64,000 nt of DNA from Rhodospirillum sp. (GTDB lineage: Bacteria; Pseudomonadota; Alphaproteobacteria; Rhodospirillales; Rhodospirillaceae): assembly GCA_021741145.1 (NCBI GenBank), contig JAIOYK010000001.1, positions 145,707 through 209,706 on the forward strand, in the 5' to 3' direction. Below, piece after piece: positions 36,483 through 43,960 of the stretch; within the stretch, counting starts at the first letter, position 1, and the number at the start of each line of letters is the position of its first letter. The notes under the pieces were generated by a model that was given only the letters and a program-made list of their open reading frames with translations, was not told the origin of the DNA and made no database searches. A program made the translations under genes and the position numbers.

Positions 36483-37658
36483 TCACTCCCCAGCCGAGGC
36501 GTTGACGGGCTTGACCTCGCCGCCTTCCGATAGCGCCACCCCTTTTTCCGCCTGGCCGGACCCCATCTTCTTGCCCGCGAACCGGGGCGCGAAGGTTCCG
36601 ATAATCCCCTTGGGCAGGAACAGGGTCACGGCGATGAACAGGCCCCCCAGGGCGAACAGCCAGACGTCTGGCAGGGCCGCCGTGAAATAGGTCTTCGCCC
36701 CGTTCACCAGCAGCGCGCCCAGGATGGCCCCGACCAGGGTTCCCCGGCCGCCCACGGCGACCCAGATCACCGCCTCGATGCTGTTGGCGGGCGCGAATTC
36801 GCCGGGGTTGATGATGCCCACCTGGGGCACATAGAGCGCCCCGGCCACCCCGGCCATGCAGGCCGAGAGGGTCCAGACGAAGAGCTTGAAGCGCTCCACC
36901 CGGTAGCCCAGGAAGCGGATCCGGCTTTCGGCGTCACGCACGGCGATCAGCACCTTCCCCAGACGCGACCCGACCACCGTCCGGCAGATGATATAGCCGA
37001 GCGCCACGGCCACCGCGCTGGCCAGGAACAGGGCCGCCCGGGTGCCATCGGCCTGGATATCGAAGCCCAGGATTTCCTTGAAGTCGGTCAGGCCGTTGTT
37101 GCCACCAAAACCCATGTCGTTGCGGAAGAAGGCGAGCAACAGCGCATAGGTCAGGGCCTGGGTGATGATCGACAGGTAGACCCCGGTCACCCGGGAGCGG
37201 AAGGCGAACCAGCCGAAGACGAACGCCAGCACCCCCGGCGCCACCAGCACCATCAGGAAGGCGAAAGGAGCAACGTCGAAACCCATCCAATACCAGGGGA
37301 GTTCGGTCCAATTGAGGAAGACCATGAAATCCGGCAACAGTGGATTGGCGTAAACGCCTCGGTCGCCGATCATACGCATCAGGTACATGCCCATGGCATA
37401 GCCGCCGAGGGAGAAGAACGCCCCATGGCCCAGACTGAGAATGCCGCAATACCCCCAGACCAGATCCACCGACAGGGCGAGCAAGGCGTAGCACAGGTAC
37501 TTGCCAAGCAGGGCGATGGCATAGGTCGGCACATGCAGGGCGGACCCCTCCGGAAAGCCCAGGTTGAGGAGAACGATCAGCAGGGGCAGGCCGAGCAGGA
37601 GCGACAGCACGATCCAGGCCCGGCCCCCCAGGCCGTTGAGAAGCAATCGGGTTATCAT
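36483..37658 (-). CDS. urtC: Urea ABC transporter permease UrtC
   Basis: LivM-like membrane permease of 391 residues with about ten hydrophobic segments. Characteristic parts are LLALSVDLVWGYCGILSLGHGAFFSLGGYAMGMYLMRMIG and AVRDAESRIRFLGYRVERFKLFVW (the loop that contacts the ATPase). The C-terminus is hydrophilic and cytoplasmic. ATG overlaps the urtB stop (ATGA). Confidence 0.96.
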   Translation of the reverse strand: MITRLLLNGLGGRAWIVLSLLLGLPLLIVLLNLGFPEGSALHVPTYAIALLGKYLCYALLALSVDLVWGYCGILSLGHGAFFSLGGYAMGMYLMRMIGDRGVYANPLLPDFMVFLNWTELPWYWMGFDVAPFAFLMVLVAPGVLAFVFGWFAFRSRVTGVYLSIITQALTYALLLAFFRNDMGFGGNNGLTDFKEILGFDIQADGTRAALFLASAVAVALGYIICRTVVGSRLGKVLIAVRDAESRIRFLGYRVERFKLFVWTLSACMAGVAGALYVPQVGIINPGEFAPANSIEAVIWVAVGGRGTLVGAILGALLVNGAKTYFTAALPDVWLFALGGLFIAVTLFLPKGIIGTFAPRFAGKKMGSGQAEKGVALSEGGEVKPVNASAGE

Positions 37659-39277
37659 GATTCCACCGCCCGGCCCTTGAGGGCGAACAGGCCCCGGGGA
37701 CGCTTCTGAATGAACAGGATGATGAAGACCAGCACCAGGATTTTGCCCAGCACGGCCCCGGCGTAGGGTTCGAGGAATTTGTTGGCGATACCGAGCGTCA
37801 TCGCGCCCACCAGGGTGCCCCAAAGGTTCCCGACGCCGCCGAAGACCACGACCATGAAGCTATCGATGATATAGCCCTGGCCCAGGTTGGGACTGACGTT
37901 GTCCACCTGGGAGAGCGCCACCCCGGCGATCCCGGCAATGCCCGACCCAAGGCCGAAGGTCATGGCGTCCACCCAGTTGGTGCGGATCCCCATCGATCCG
38001 GCCATGCGCCGATTCTGGGTGACGGCACGCATTTGAAGGCCCATGGGGGTCTTCTTCAGCACCAGCATCAGGCAGAACAGAACCGCCATGGCGAAGATGA
38101 TGATGGTCAGGCGGTTATAGGTGATGGTCATCTCGCCAACCTTGAAGGCACCGGACATCCACTCGGGCGTCCCCACCTCCTGGTTGGTCGGACCGAAGAT
38201 GGAGCGCACCACCTGTTGCAGCACCAGCGACAGGCCCCAGGTGGCGAGGAGGGTTTCCAGGGGACGGCCATAGAGGAAGCGAATAATCCCCCGCTCGATC
38301 GCGACACCAATCGCGCCGGTGACCAGGAAGGCCAGCGGCAGCGCGATCAACAGGGACCATTCGAACAACCCGGGGATGGAGGTGCGGATCACATCCTGCA
38401 CCATGAAGGTCGTATAGGCACCCAGCATGACCATCTCGCCATGGGCCATGTTGATCACCCCCATGACGCCAAAGGTAATCGCCAACCCAATGGCCGCGAG
38501 CAACAGAACCGAGCCCAGCGAAAGGCCATACCAGACCGCCTGTCCGGCATCCCACAGGGCGAGAGTGTTATTGATGGCGGTCATGGCCTTTCGGGCCGCC
38601 GCGGCGACCGCGTCCTCGCCGTTGGCCAGGGGAGTCAATACGGACAGGGCATCGCGTCCGCCCAGGGCGGTGATGGTGGTGACGGCGGCGAGCTTGCGGT
38701 CCTCTGGCAGGTCGGAAGCGAGGATGGACGCGGCCAGGGCCCGCTCCATGGCGGTGCGCACGGTGCTGTCACTCTCCACGCCGATGGCCCCTTCCAGGGC
38801 CTCGATGGACTCCGGATCGGCGCTGTCGAACAGGGATTTAGCCGCGATCAGGCGGACCGCGGTGTCCTTGGATCGCAGGGTGAGCGCCCCCACCGCGTCC
38901 CGGATGCTCCGGCGCAGGCGGTTGTTGACCTTGATCTTGTCCAGGGCGCCGGAGGCCACTTCAGCCAGAGCCACTCCCGTCACGGGGTCGGTCAGGGCCA
39001 GGACCTTCCCGGCCGTCTTGGCGATGACCACGGCCCCGTCGGCCTTGCGCACCATCAATGCGCCGTCCGCCAGGGCTTCCAGAATGGGAACGGCCCGGGG
39101 GTCGCCGGTGGCCGCCAGCGCATCGATGGCCTCGGCGCGCTCGGACAACCCGCCCTCGGCCAGGATGGCCACCAGGGGGGCGAGGTCCTCTTCCGCCCGG
39201 GCCGGGGAGGGGTCCAGGGCGGCCAGGACGCAGACCATCGCGGCCAGCCCCAGCAGGATCAACTTGATTTGGCGCAT
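37655..39277 (-). CDS. urtB: Urea ABC transporter permease UrtB
   Basis: LivH-like permease of 540 residues. As usual for UrtB it has an N-terminal signal-like segment (LGLAAMVCVLAALDPSPARA) and a ~230-residue periplasmic region with HEAT-like repeats (AEAIDALAATGDPRAVPILEAL, TAVRLIAAKSLFDS). The permease core follows (from about 250; GLAITFGVMGVINMAHGEMVMLGAY). It is the second gene of the urt-ure unit. Confidence 0.96.
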   Translation of the reverse strand: MRQIKLILLGLAAMVCVLAALDPSPARAEEDLAPLVAILAEGGLSERAEAIDALAATGDPRAVPILEALADGALMVRKADGAVVIAKTAGKVLALTDPVTGVALAEVASGALDKIKVNNRLRRSIRDAVGALTLRSKDTAVRLIAAKSLFDSADPESIEALEGAIGVESDSTVRTAMERALAASILASDLPEDRKLAAVTTITALGGRDALSVLTPLANGEDAVAAAARKAMTAINNTLALWDAGQAVWYGLSLGSVLLLAAIGLAITFGVMGVINMAHGEMVMLGAYTTFMVQDVIRTSIPGLFEWSLLIALPLAFLVTGAIGVAIERGIIRFLYGRPLETLLATWGLSLVLQQVVRSIFGPTNQEVGTPEWMSGAFKVGEMTITYNRLTIIIFAMAVLFCLMLVLKKTPMGLQMRAVTQNRRMAGSMGIRTNWVDAMTFGLGSGIAGIAGVALSQVDNVSPNLGQGYIIDSFMVVVFGGVGNLWGTLVGAMTLGIANKFLEPYAGAVLGKILVLVFIILFIQKRPRGLFALKGRAVES

Positions 39278-39349
39278 GAAACACCCTTCCGAGGGACAGG
39301 GAAGAGAGGGAGGTCCGAAGCGGAGCTGGACCTCCCCTCGAGCGGCGCC

Positions 39350-40651
39350 TTACTCGGCGCCGCCGCACTTGCCGGTGGCGGTGTTGAAGTTGCCGCAGGA
39401 CATCGGCGCCCGCCAATCGGAGATCAGGTCCTTGGAGCCTTCCAGGTAATCGGACCAGGCATCGCCGACCACCAGACCGGAGGTCTCCCACACCACGTCG
39501 AACTGGCCATCGTCCTGGATCTCGCCGATCAGCACGGGCTTGGTGATGTGGTGGTTGGGCATCATGGCGGACATGCCGCCGGTCAGGTTCGGCACGGACA
39601 CGCCGACAATGGCGTCGATGACCGCGTCCGGATCGGTGGACCCGGCCTTCTCGACGGCCTTCACCCACATGTTGAAGCCGATGTAATGGGCTTCCATGGG
39701 GTCGTTGGTGACCCGCTTGTCATCCTTGGTGAAGGCCTTCCAGGCGTCAATGAAGGCGGTATTGGCCGGGTCGTCCACGGACTGGAAGTAGTTCCAGGCG
39801 GCCAGATGGCCGACCAGCGGCGTGGTGTCGATACCGGCCAGTTCCTCCTCGCCGACGGAGAAGGCGACGACCGGGATATCCTCGGCCTTGATGCCCTGGT
39901 TGCCCAGTTCCTTGTAGAACGGCACATTGGCGTCACCGTTGATGGTGGAGACCACCGCGGTCTTCTTGCCCGCCGAACCGAAGTTCTTGATGTCGGCGAC
40001 GATGGTCTGCCAATCACTATGCCCGAAGGGGGTATAGTTGATCATGATGTCGTCGGCGGCCACGCCCTTGGCCTTCAGGTAGGCTTCCAGGATCTTGTTG
40101 GTGGTCCGGGGATAGACATAGTCGGTTCCGGCCAGCACCCAGCGCTCCACGCCTTCTTCCTTCATCAGGTAATCCACCGCGGGGATGGCCTGTTGGTTGG
40201 GGGCGGCGCCGGTGTAGAAGACGTTCCGCTGGCTTTCCTCGCCCTCATACTGGACGGGGTAGAAGAGGATGCTGTTCAGTTCCTCGAAGACCGGCAGAAC
40301 GGATTTGCGGGACACGGAAGTCCAGCAGCCGAAAACCGCGTCGACCTTGTTGACGGAGATCAGTTCGCGGGCCTTTTCGGCGAACAGCGGCCAGTCGGAG
40401 GCCGGATCCACCACCACGGCTTCCAGCTGCTTGCCCAGAAGACCACCCTTCTTGTTCTGCTCGTCGATCAGCATCAGCATGGCGTCCTTCAGCGTGGTCT
40501 CGCTGATGGCCATGGTGCCGGATAGGGAGTGCAGGATCCCCACTTTGATGGTGTCGTCGGCGGCTTGGGCGGTTCCAATGGAGGCGACCCCCATCTGGGC
40601 AGTCAGCGCGAGCGCGCCAGCGGCGAGAACGCCACGGAAAGTCTTCTTCAT
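39350..40651 (-). CDS. urtA: Urea ABC transporter substrate-binding protein UrtA
   Basis: Periplasmic urea receptor of 433 residues including a signal peptide (MKKTFRGVLAAGALALTAQM...GTAQA). Binding-site and family segments: GILHSLSGTMAISETTLKDA, FGCWTSVSRKS, FYPVQYEGEE, YTGAAPNQQAIPA, GTDYVYPRTTNKI and STINGDANVPFY. AGGAAG lies 9 nt before the ATG. It is first in the twelve-gene urt-ure set and directly downstream of a sigma-54 promoter. A membrane-anchored paralogue occurs at 46846-48159. Confidence 0.97.
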   Translation of the reverse strand: MKKTFRGVLAAGALALTAQMGVASIGTAQAADDTIKVGILHSLSGTMAISETTLKDAMLMLIDEQNKKGGLLGKQLEAVVVDPASDWPLFAEKARELISVNKVDAVFGCWTSVSRKSVLPVFEELNSILFYPVQYEGEESQRNVFYTGAAPNQQAIPAVDYLMKEEGVERWVLAGTDYVYPRTTNKILEAYLKAKGVAADDIMINYTPFGHSDWQTIVADIKNFGSAGKKTAVVSTINGDANVPFYKELGNQGIKAEDIPVVAFSVGEEELAGIDTTPLVGHLAAWNYFQSVDDPANTAFIDAWKAFTKDDKRVTNDPMEAHYIGFNMWVKAVEKAGSTDPDAVIDAIVGVSVPNLTGGMSAMMPNHHITKPVLIGEIQDDGQFDVVWETSGLVVGDAWSDYLEGSKDLISDWRAPMSCGNFNTATGKCGGAE

Positions 40652-41137
40652 GTTTCGGATCTTCCTTGGATGAAGGTTGACGGCGGAGTTGGCATGGCAA
40701 GCACCGTGCCACTTCATGAAAAAGCCATGTTTTCCGCCGCTCCCGCCCCAATGGCGCTCTCTTTCCGTCTCGTTCTGGACAAAATTGGTCGGTTATTGCG
40801 CATGCGAACGGCGCCACCCGCCCAAGGATCCAGCAGGGGCGAAGTCAATTATGTCCATAATGTTGCTAACGGAGAAACAAACCGGATATCCTTGGAAACC
40901 AAGGCCCGTTCTGAAACGACCGGTCTTGCGCCCTCCGGGGGATCCCGCCATGATCGGCACCCAACGGCGGCGCCCTTCTCCCCCGAATACGATAATTTCG
41001 CAGTCTCCTCCTGGCCTTTTTCTCCGCCAGGGGAGGCGAAGCGCAAAGCTGGATATGACGGATTTCGCGAGAGTTGACCCAAAGGTCGCTCTTTCGTCCG
41101 AGAGGAACAGAAGCCCGAACCGGGAGAACGGCGAACC
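40652..41137. promoter_or_regulatory. Divergent control region of urtA and the response regulator gene
   Basis: A gene-free 486-bp region. Besides the sigma-54 promoter at 40696-40712, it contains a palindrome ATTAT-GTCC-ATAAT at 40848-40861 and a long stretch in which activator sites for urtA would be expected. No textbook NtrC site (TGCAC-N7-GTGCA) could be seen. The response regulator gene begins at its right end with GGGAGAA upstream. Confidence 0.6.
40696..40712 (-). promoter_or_regulatory. Sigma-54 (RpoN) promoter of the urt-ure operon
   Basis: On the minus strand the sequence GTGGCACGGTGCTTGCC matches the -24/-12 consensus (TGGCACG-N4-TTGC) at every core position, with GG and GC correctly spaced. 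The start of transcription would fall about 35 nt before the urtA ATG. This implies nitrogen control through an RpoN-dependent activator such as NtrC. Confidence 0.85.
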
Positions 41138-41872
41138 ATGTCGTTACGAAAACGTATTCTTGTCGTGGAGGATGATCCCGCCACCCGCGAGATGATCGCC
41201 GCCTATTTAAGCACCGCGGGCTTCGACGTCCTTTCCGCGGAAAGTGGTCGGGCCATGGCCGCGACCCTGAAGACCTCCGGGCGGATGGACCTGCTGCTTC
41301 TCGACGTGAACCTGCCCGACAGCGACGGCATGATGCTCGCCCACGAGATCCGCCGCCGCTCGCCACTCGGCATCATCATCGTCTCCGAGCGCGACACCCC
41401 CAATGACCGGGCCATGGGCCTGGAAATGGGGGCTGACGACTACATCACCAAACCCTTCTTCCCCCGCGAATTGCTCGCCCGCGTGCGCAACGTGCTCGAC
41501 CGCGCCGGGCCAGCGGGGGAAGCCCGGGGAGTCCATGGGGGCGCCGGGCGGGTGATGCGCGTGGGCAATTGGCTGATCGACAAGGAAAACCGCAAAATCG
41601 TCGACGAAGCCAGCGGCCAAGCGGCTCCCCTGACGCCCGCGGAATTCGACGTTCTGGCCGTCTTGGTGGAGCATCCCGGCCAATTGATGGATCGCGACGC
41701 CATCGCCGAGAGCATCGGTGAGAAGCGCTCGGAGGGGGGGGGCCGCAAGGTCGATATCCTCATCAGCCGGCTGCGCCGCAAGCTGGGCGACGGCACGGAA
41801 AGCGGCGCGCGCATGATCGAAACCGTGCGCGGCCATGGCTATCGCTTCGCCGCCCTGGTGGATTGGGTGTAG
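41138..41872 (+). CDS. OmpR-family response regulator
   Basis: A 244-residue two-component regulator. Receiver domain residues 6-118: acidic pocket EDD (11-13), phosphoacceptor D56 (LLLLDVNLPDSDGM), S83 in place of the usual Thr, and K105 (DYITKPF). An OmpR-type winged helix follows (about 140-240; LTPAEFDVLAVLVEHPGQLMDRD, VDILISRLRRKLGD, GHGYRFA). It is divergent from urtA and close to a hybrid kinase/UrtA-like pair, so it is the probable output of that sensor and may regulate urea genes. Pairing is inferred from position. Confidence 0.93.
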   Translation: MSLRKRILVVEDDPATREMIAAYLSTAGFDVLSAESGRAMAATLKTSGRMDLLLLDVNLPDSDGMMLAHEIRRRSPLGIIIVSERDTPNDRAMGLEMGADDYITKPFFPRELLARVRNVLDRAGPAGEARGVHGGAGRVMRVGNWLIDKENRKIVDEASGQAAPLTPAEFDVLAVLVEHPGQLMDRDAIAESIGEKRSEGGGRKVDILISRLRRKLGDGTESGARMIETVRGHGYRFAALVDWV

Positions 41873-41907
41873 GATTTCCCTCCCTCTTCCCGGCTGGATC
41901 CATCCTC

Positions 41908-42501
41908 GTGCCTCCGTCCCCCCGACTGCCCGTCTCCACGACGCTCCCCCTCGACACCCCGCGCCTCCGCCTAAGGCCCCTGACCCTCGCCGATGCGCCC
42001 GCGATCCAGCGCCGGTTTCCGCGCTGGGACATCGTGGCCTTCCTCAACGCCCGCGTCCCTTGGCCCTATCCGGAGAACGGCGCGGAAACCTACATCCGAG
42101 ACATCGCCCTGCCCGCCATGGCCGAGCGGCGCGAATGGCATTGGACCCTCAGGTTCAAAGACGGAGCGGAGGGGGACCGCACCGACGTCCTCGGCGTAAT
42201 CAGCCTGATGCGCACCGAAGGAGACAACCGGGGTTTCTGGCTCCACCCCGACTGGTGGGGCCAAGGTCTGATGACCGAGGCCTGCGCCGCGGTCACCGCC
42301 TTCTGGTTCGAGGTCCTGGACCAGCCGGTGCTCCGCGCCCCCAAGGCCGTCGGCAACATCCGCTCGGGCCGCCTGTCGGAACGGACCGGCATGACACTGG
42401 TGGGCCGGGAGGACCGACCCTATGTTTCCGGCACCCACCTGTCGGACATCTGGGAACTGACCCGCGCCCAATGGCGCGCCCAGACGTCTCCTTCGTCATA
42501 G
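41908..42501 (+). CDS. GNAT family N-acetyltransferase (RimJ/RimL-like)
   Basis: About 197 residues with the RimJ/RimL-type layout: LDTPRLRLRPLTLADAPAIQ at the N-terminus, GFWLHPDWWGQGLMTEACAAVTAFWFE (acetyl-CoA loop) in the middle and SGRLSERTGMTLVGRE near the end. Start is uncertain; the GTG at 41908 is chosen, though a TTG at 41863 inside the end of the regulator gene is possible. Its last codons (acg tct cct tcg tca tag) form the first unit of a 24-bp tandem array. The target of acetylation is unknown. Confidence 0.82.
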   Translation: MPPSPRLPVSTTLPLDTPRLRLRPLTLADAPAIQRRFPRWDIVAFLNARVPWPYPENGAETYIRDIALPAMAERREWHWTLRFKDGAEGDRTDVLGVISLMRTEGDNRGFWLHPDWWGQGLMTEACAAVTAFWFEVLDQPVLRAPKAVGNIRSGRLSERTGMTLVGREDRPYVSGTHLSDIWELTRAQWRAQTSPSS

Positions 42502-42576
42502 GCCCCAAACGTCTCCTTCGTCATAGGCCCAAACGTCTCCTTCGTCATAGGCCCAAACGTCTCCTTCGTCATAGGC
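42484..42576 (+). repeat. 24-bp tandem array, four units, starting in the acetyltransferase 3' end
   Basis: Units begin at 42484 (25 bp, one extra C), 42509, 42533 and 42557 (partial). Each begins ACGTCTCCTTCGTCATAGG and so repeats the codons TSPSS and the stop of the acetyltransferase gene. The array fills the whole gap to the aminotransferase ATG at 42582, leaving it without a recognisable ribosome site. Confidence 0.95.
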
Positions 42577-42581
42577 ATAGC

Positions 42582-43796
42582 ATGACCACCCATCCCTTCC
42601 CCCCCGACCTGTCCCCGCGTCACGCCCCCCTCCCCTCCGGCCTCGCCCTGCGCACCAGCACCCTTTCGGCCAGTAAGATCCGCGAGGTCTCCGAGGAAGG
42701 CGCCCAAATGGCGGGCGTCCTCCCCCTCTGGTTCGGCGAGGGGGCCTGGCCCACCGATCCCATCGCCGTGGAGGCCGCTGCCGAGGCCCTGCGGGCGGGC
42801 GACCATTTTTACCATTCCAACCGGGGCGCCCCTCCCCTGCGCGCGGCCATCGCCGGTTATTTGAGCGCTCTCCATGGCCGGCCGGTGCCGGTGGAGCGGA
42901 TCACCGTCTCGGCCTCGGGCATGCAGGGCCTCGCCCTGGTCGCCCAGGCCCTGGTCACGCCCGGGGACCGGGTGGTGACCCTGCGCCCCGCCTGGCCCAA
43001 TATCGCCGAAACCTTCCGCATCGCCGGGGCCGAGATCCATTTCGAGGGCCTGGAGCCCAAGGAGGGTCGCTGGTCCCTGGACATGACGCGTCTGTTGGCC
43101 GCGGTGACCCCGGATACCCGGGCCGTGGTGCTCAACAGCCCCCATAACCCCACCGGCTGGGTCATGCCCGAGGCGGACATGAAAACCCTGCTCGAGCACT
43201 GCCGGAAACTGGGCACCTGGATTGTCTCGGACGACGTCTACGCCCGCCTGTACCGGCACGGCCAAGTGGCCCCCGCCTTCCCCGCCCTGGCGGACGAGGG
43301 CGATCGGGTGATCTCCGTCAACAGCTTCTCCAAGGCCTGGTCCATGACCGGCTGGCGCCTGGGCTGGATCACCGCGCCGGAGGAGCTGGCCGCCCCCCTC
43401 GGCATGCTCACCGAATTCAACATGTCTTGCACGCCCGGCTTCGTGCAGGCCGCGGGCGCGGCCATGCTCGACCGGGGAGAGGCCGCCGTCGCCACCTTCC
43501 GCGGCCGCCTGACCGAGGCCTATGCCCTCACCTCGGCGCGCCTGCGCGCCCTGCCCGGCATCGATTTCCTCGAGCCCGACGGGGCCTTCTACTGCTTCTT
43601 CAAGGTCGAGGGCATGGGCGACAGCCTCGCCACGGCCAAGGCCCTGCTGCGCGTGGCCCAGGTCGGTCTGGCGCCCGGCATCGCCTTCGGCGAGGAAGGG
43701 GAGGGGTATCTCCGCCTCTGCTACGCCCAGCCCGTGGAGGTATTGGAACGGGCCTTGGCTCGGTTGGGCGAGGGGCTTTTGACCGCGCGGCGATAG
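42582..43796 (+). CDS. PLP-dependent class I aminotransferase
   Basis: Fold-type I aminotransferase of 404 residues. It has SASGMQGLALVAQALVTPGD, the cofactor-phosphate and substrate segment LNSPHNPTGWVMPEAD, DDVYARLYRHG (Asp/Tyr contacting PLP) and the Schiff-base lysine in SVNSFSKAWSMTGWRLGW. The family includes aspartate and aromatic aminotransferases; the substrate cannot be assigned. It starts 5 bp after a tandem repeat array, with no Shine-Dalgarno sequence visible. Confidence 0.9.
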   Translation: MTTHPFPPDLSPRHAPLPSGLALRTSTLSASKIREVSEEGAQMAGVLPLWFGEGAWPTDPIAVEAAAEALRAGDHFYHSNRGAPPLRAAIAGYLSALHGRPVPVERITVSASGMQGLALVAQALVTPGDRVVTLRPAWPNIAETFRIAGAEIHFEGLEPKEGRWSLDMTRLLAAVTPDTRAVVLNSPHNPTGWVMPEADMKTLLEHCRKLGTWIVSDDVYARLYRHGQVAPAFPALADEGDRVISVNSFSKAWSMTGWRLGWITAPEELAAPLGMLTEFNMSCTPGFVQAAGAAMLDRGEAAVATFRGRLTEAYALTSARLRALPGIDFLEPDGAFYCFFKVEGMGDSLATAKALLRVAQVGLAPGIAFGEEGEGYLRLCYAQPVEVLERALARLGEGLLTARR

Positions 43797-43801
43797 CGCA
43801 T

Positions 43802-43952
43802 GCGCGGGCACTCGCCCGCGCCCCTTTGGGGGCCAATGCCCCCCCCCACTCCCCCATTTCCTTTAATCCGGGAAGAACGCTGGACCGGGGAAAGAGCCCC
43901 CCATCCAGCCGCCTCCCCACCGGGCGCGCGGGGGAATGGCCCCCGCCCGGTG
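43802..43952. terminator. Convergent hairpins between aminotransferase and kinase genes
   Basis: Two stems lie in the 164-bp convergent gap: GCGCGGGC-N4-GCCCGCGC (43802-43821) and CACCGGGCG...CGCCCGGTG with an inner GGGGG/CCCCC (43918-43952). No other feature is visible here. They probably terminate both transcripts. Confidence 0.5.
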
Positions 43953-43960
43953 GGATATCC

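Noticed and set aside
41863..41907. TTG start of the acetyltransferase overlapping the response regulator gene
   Set aside because: It has no ribosome site and adds residues with no similarity to the family; a GTG at 41908 was preferred, though this remains uncertain.
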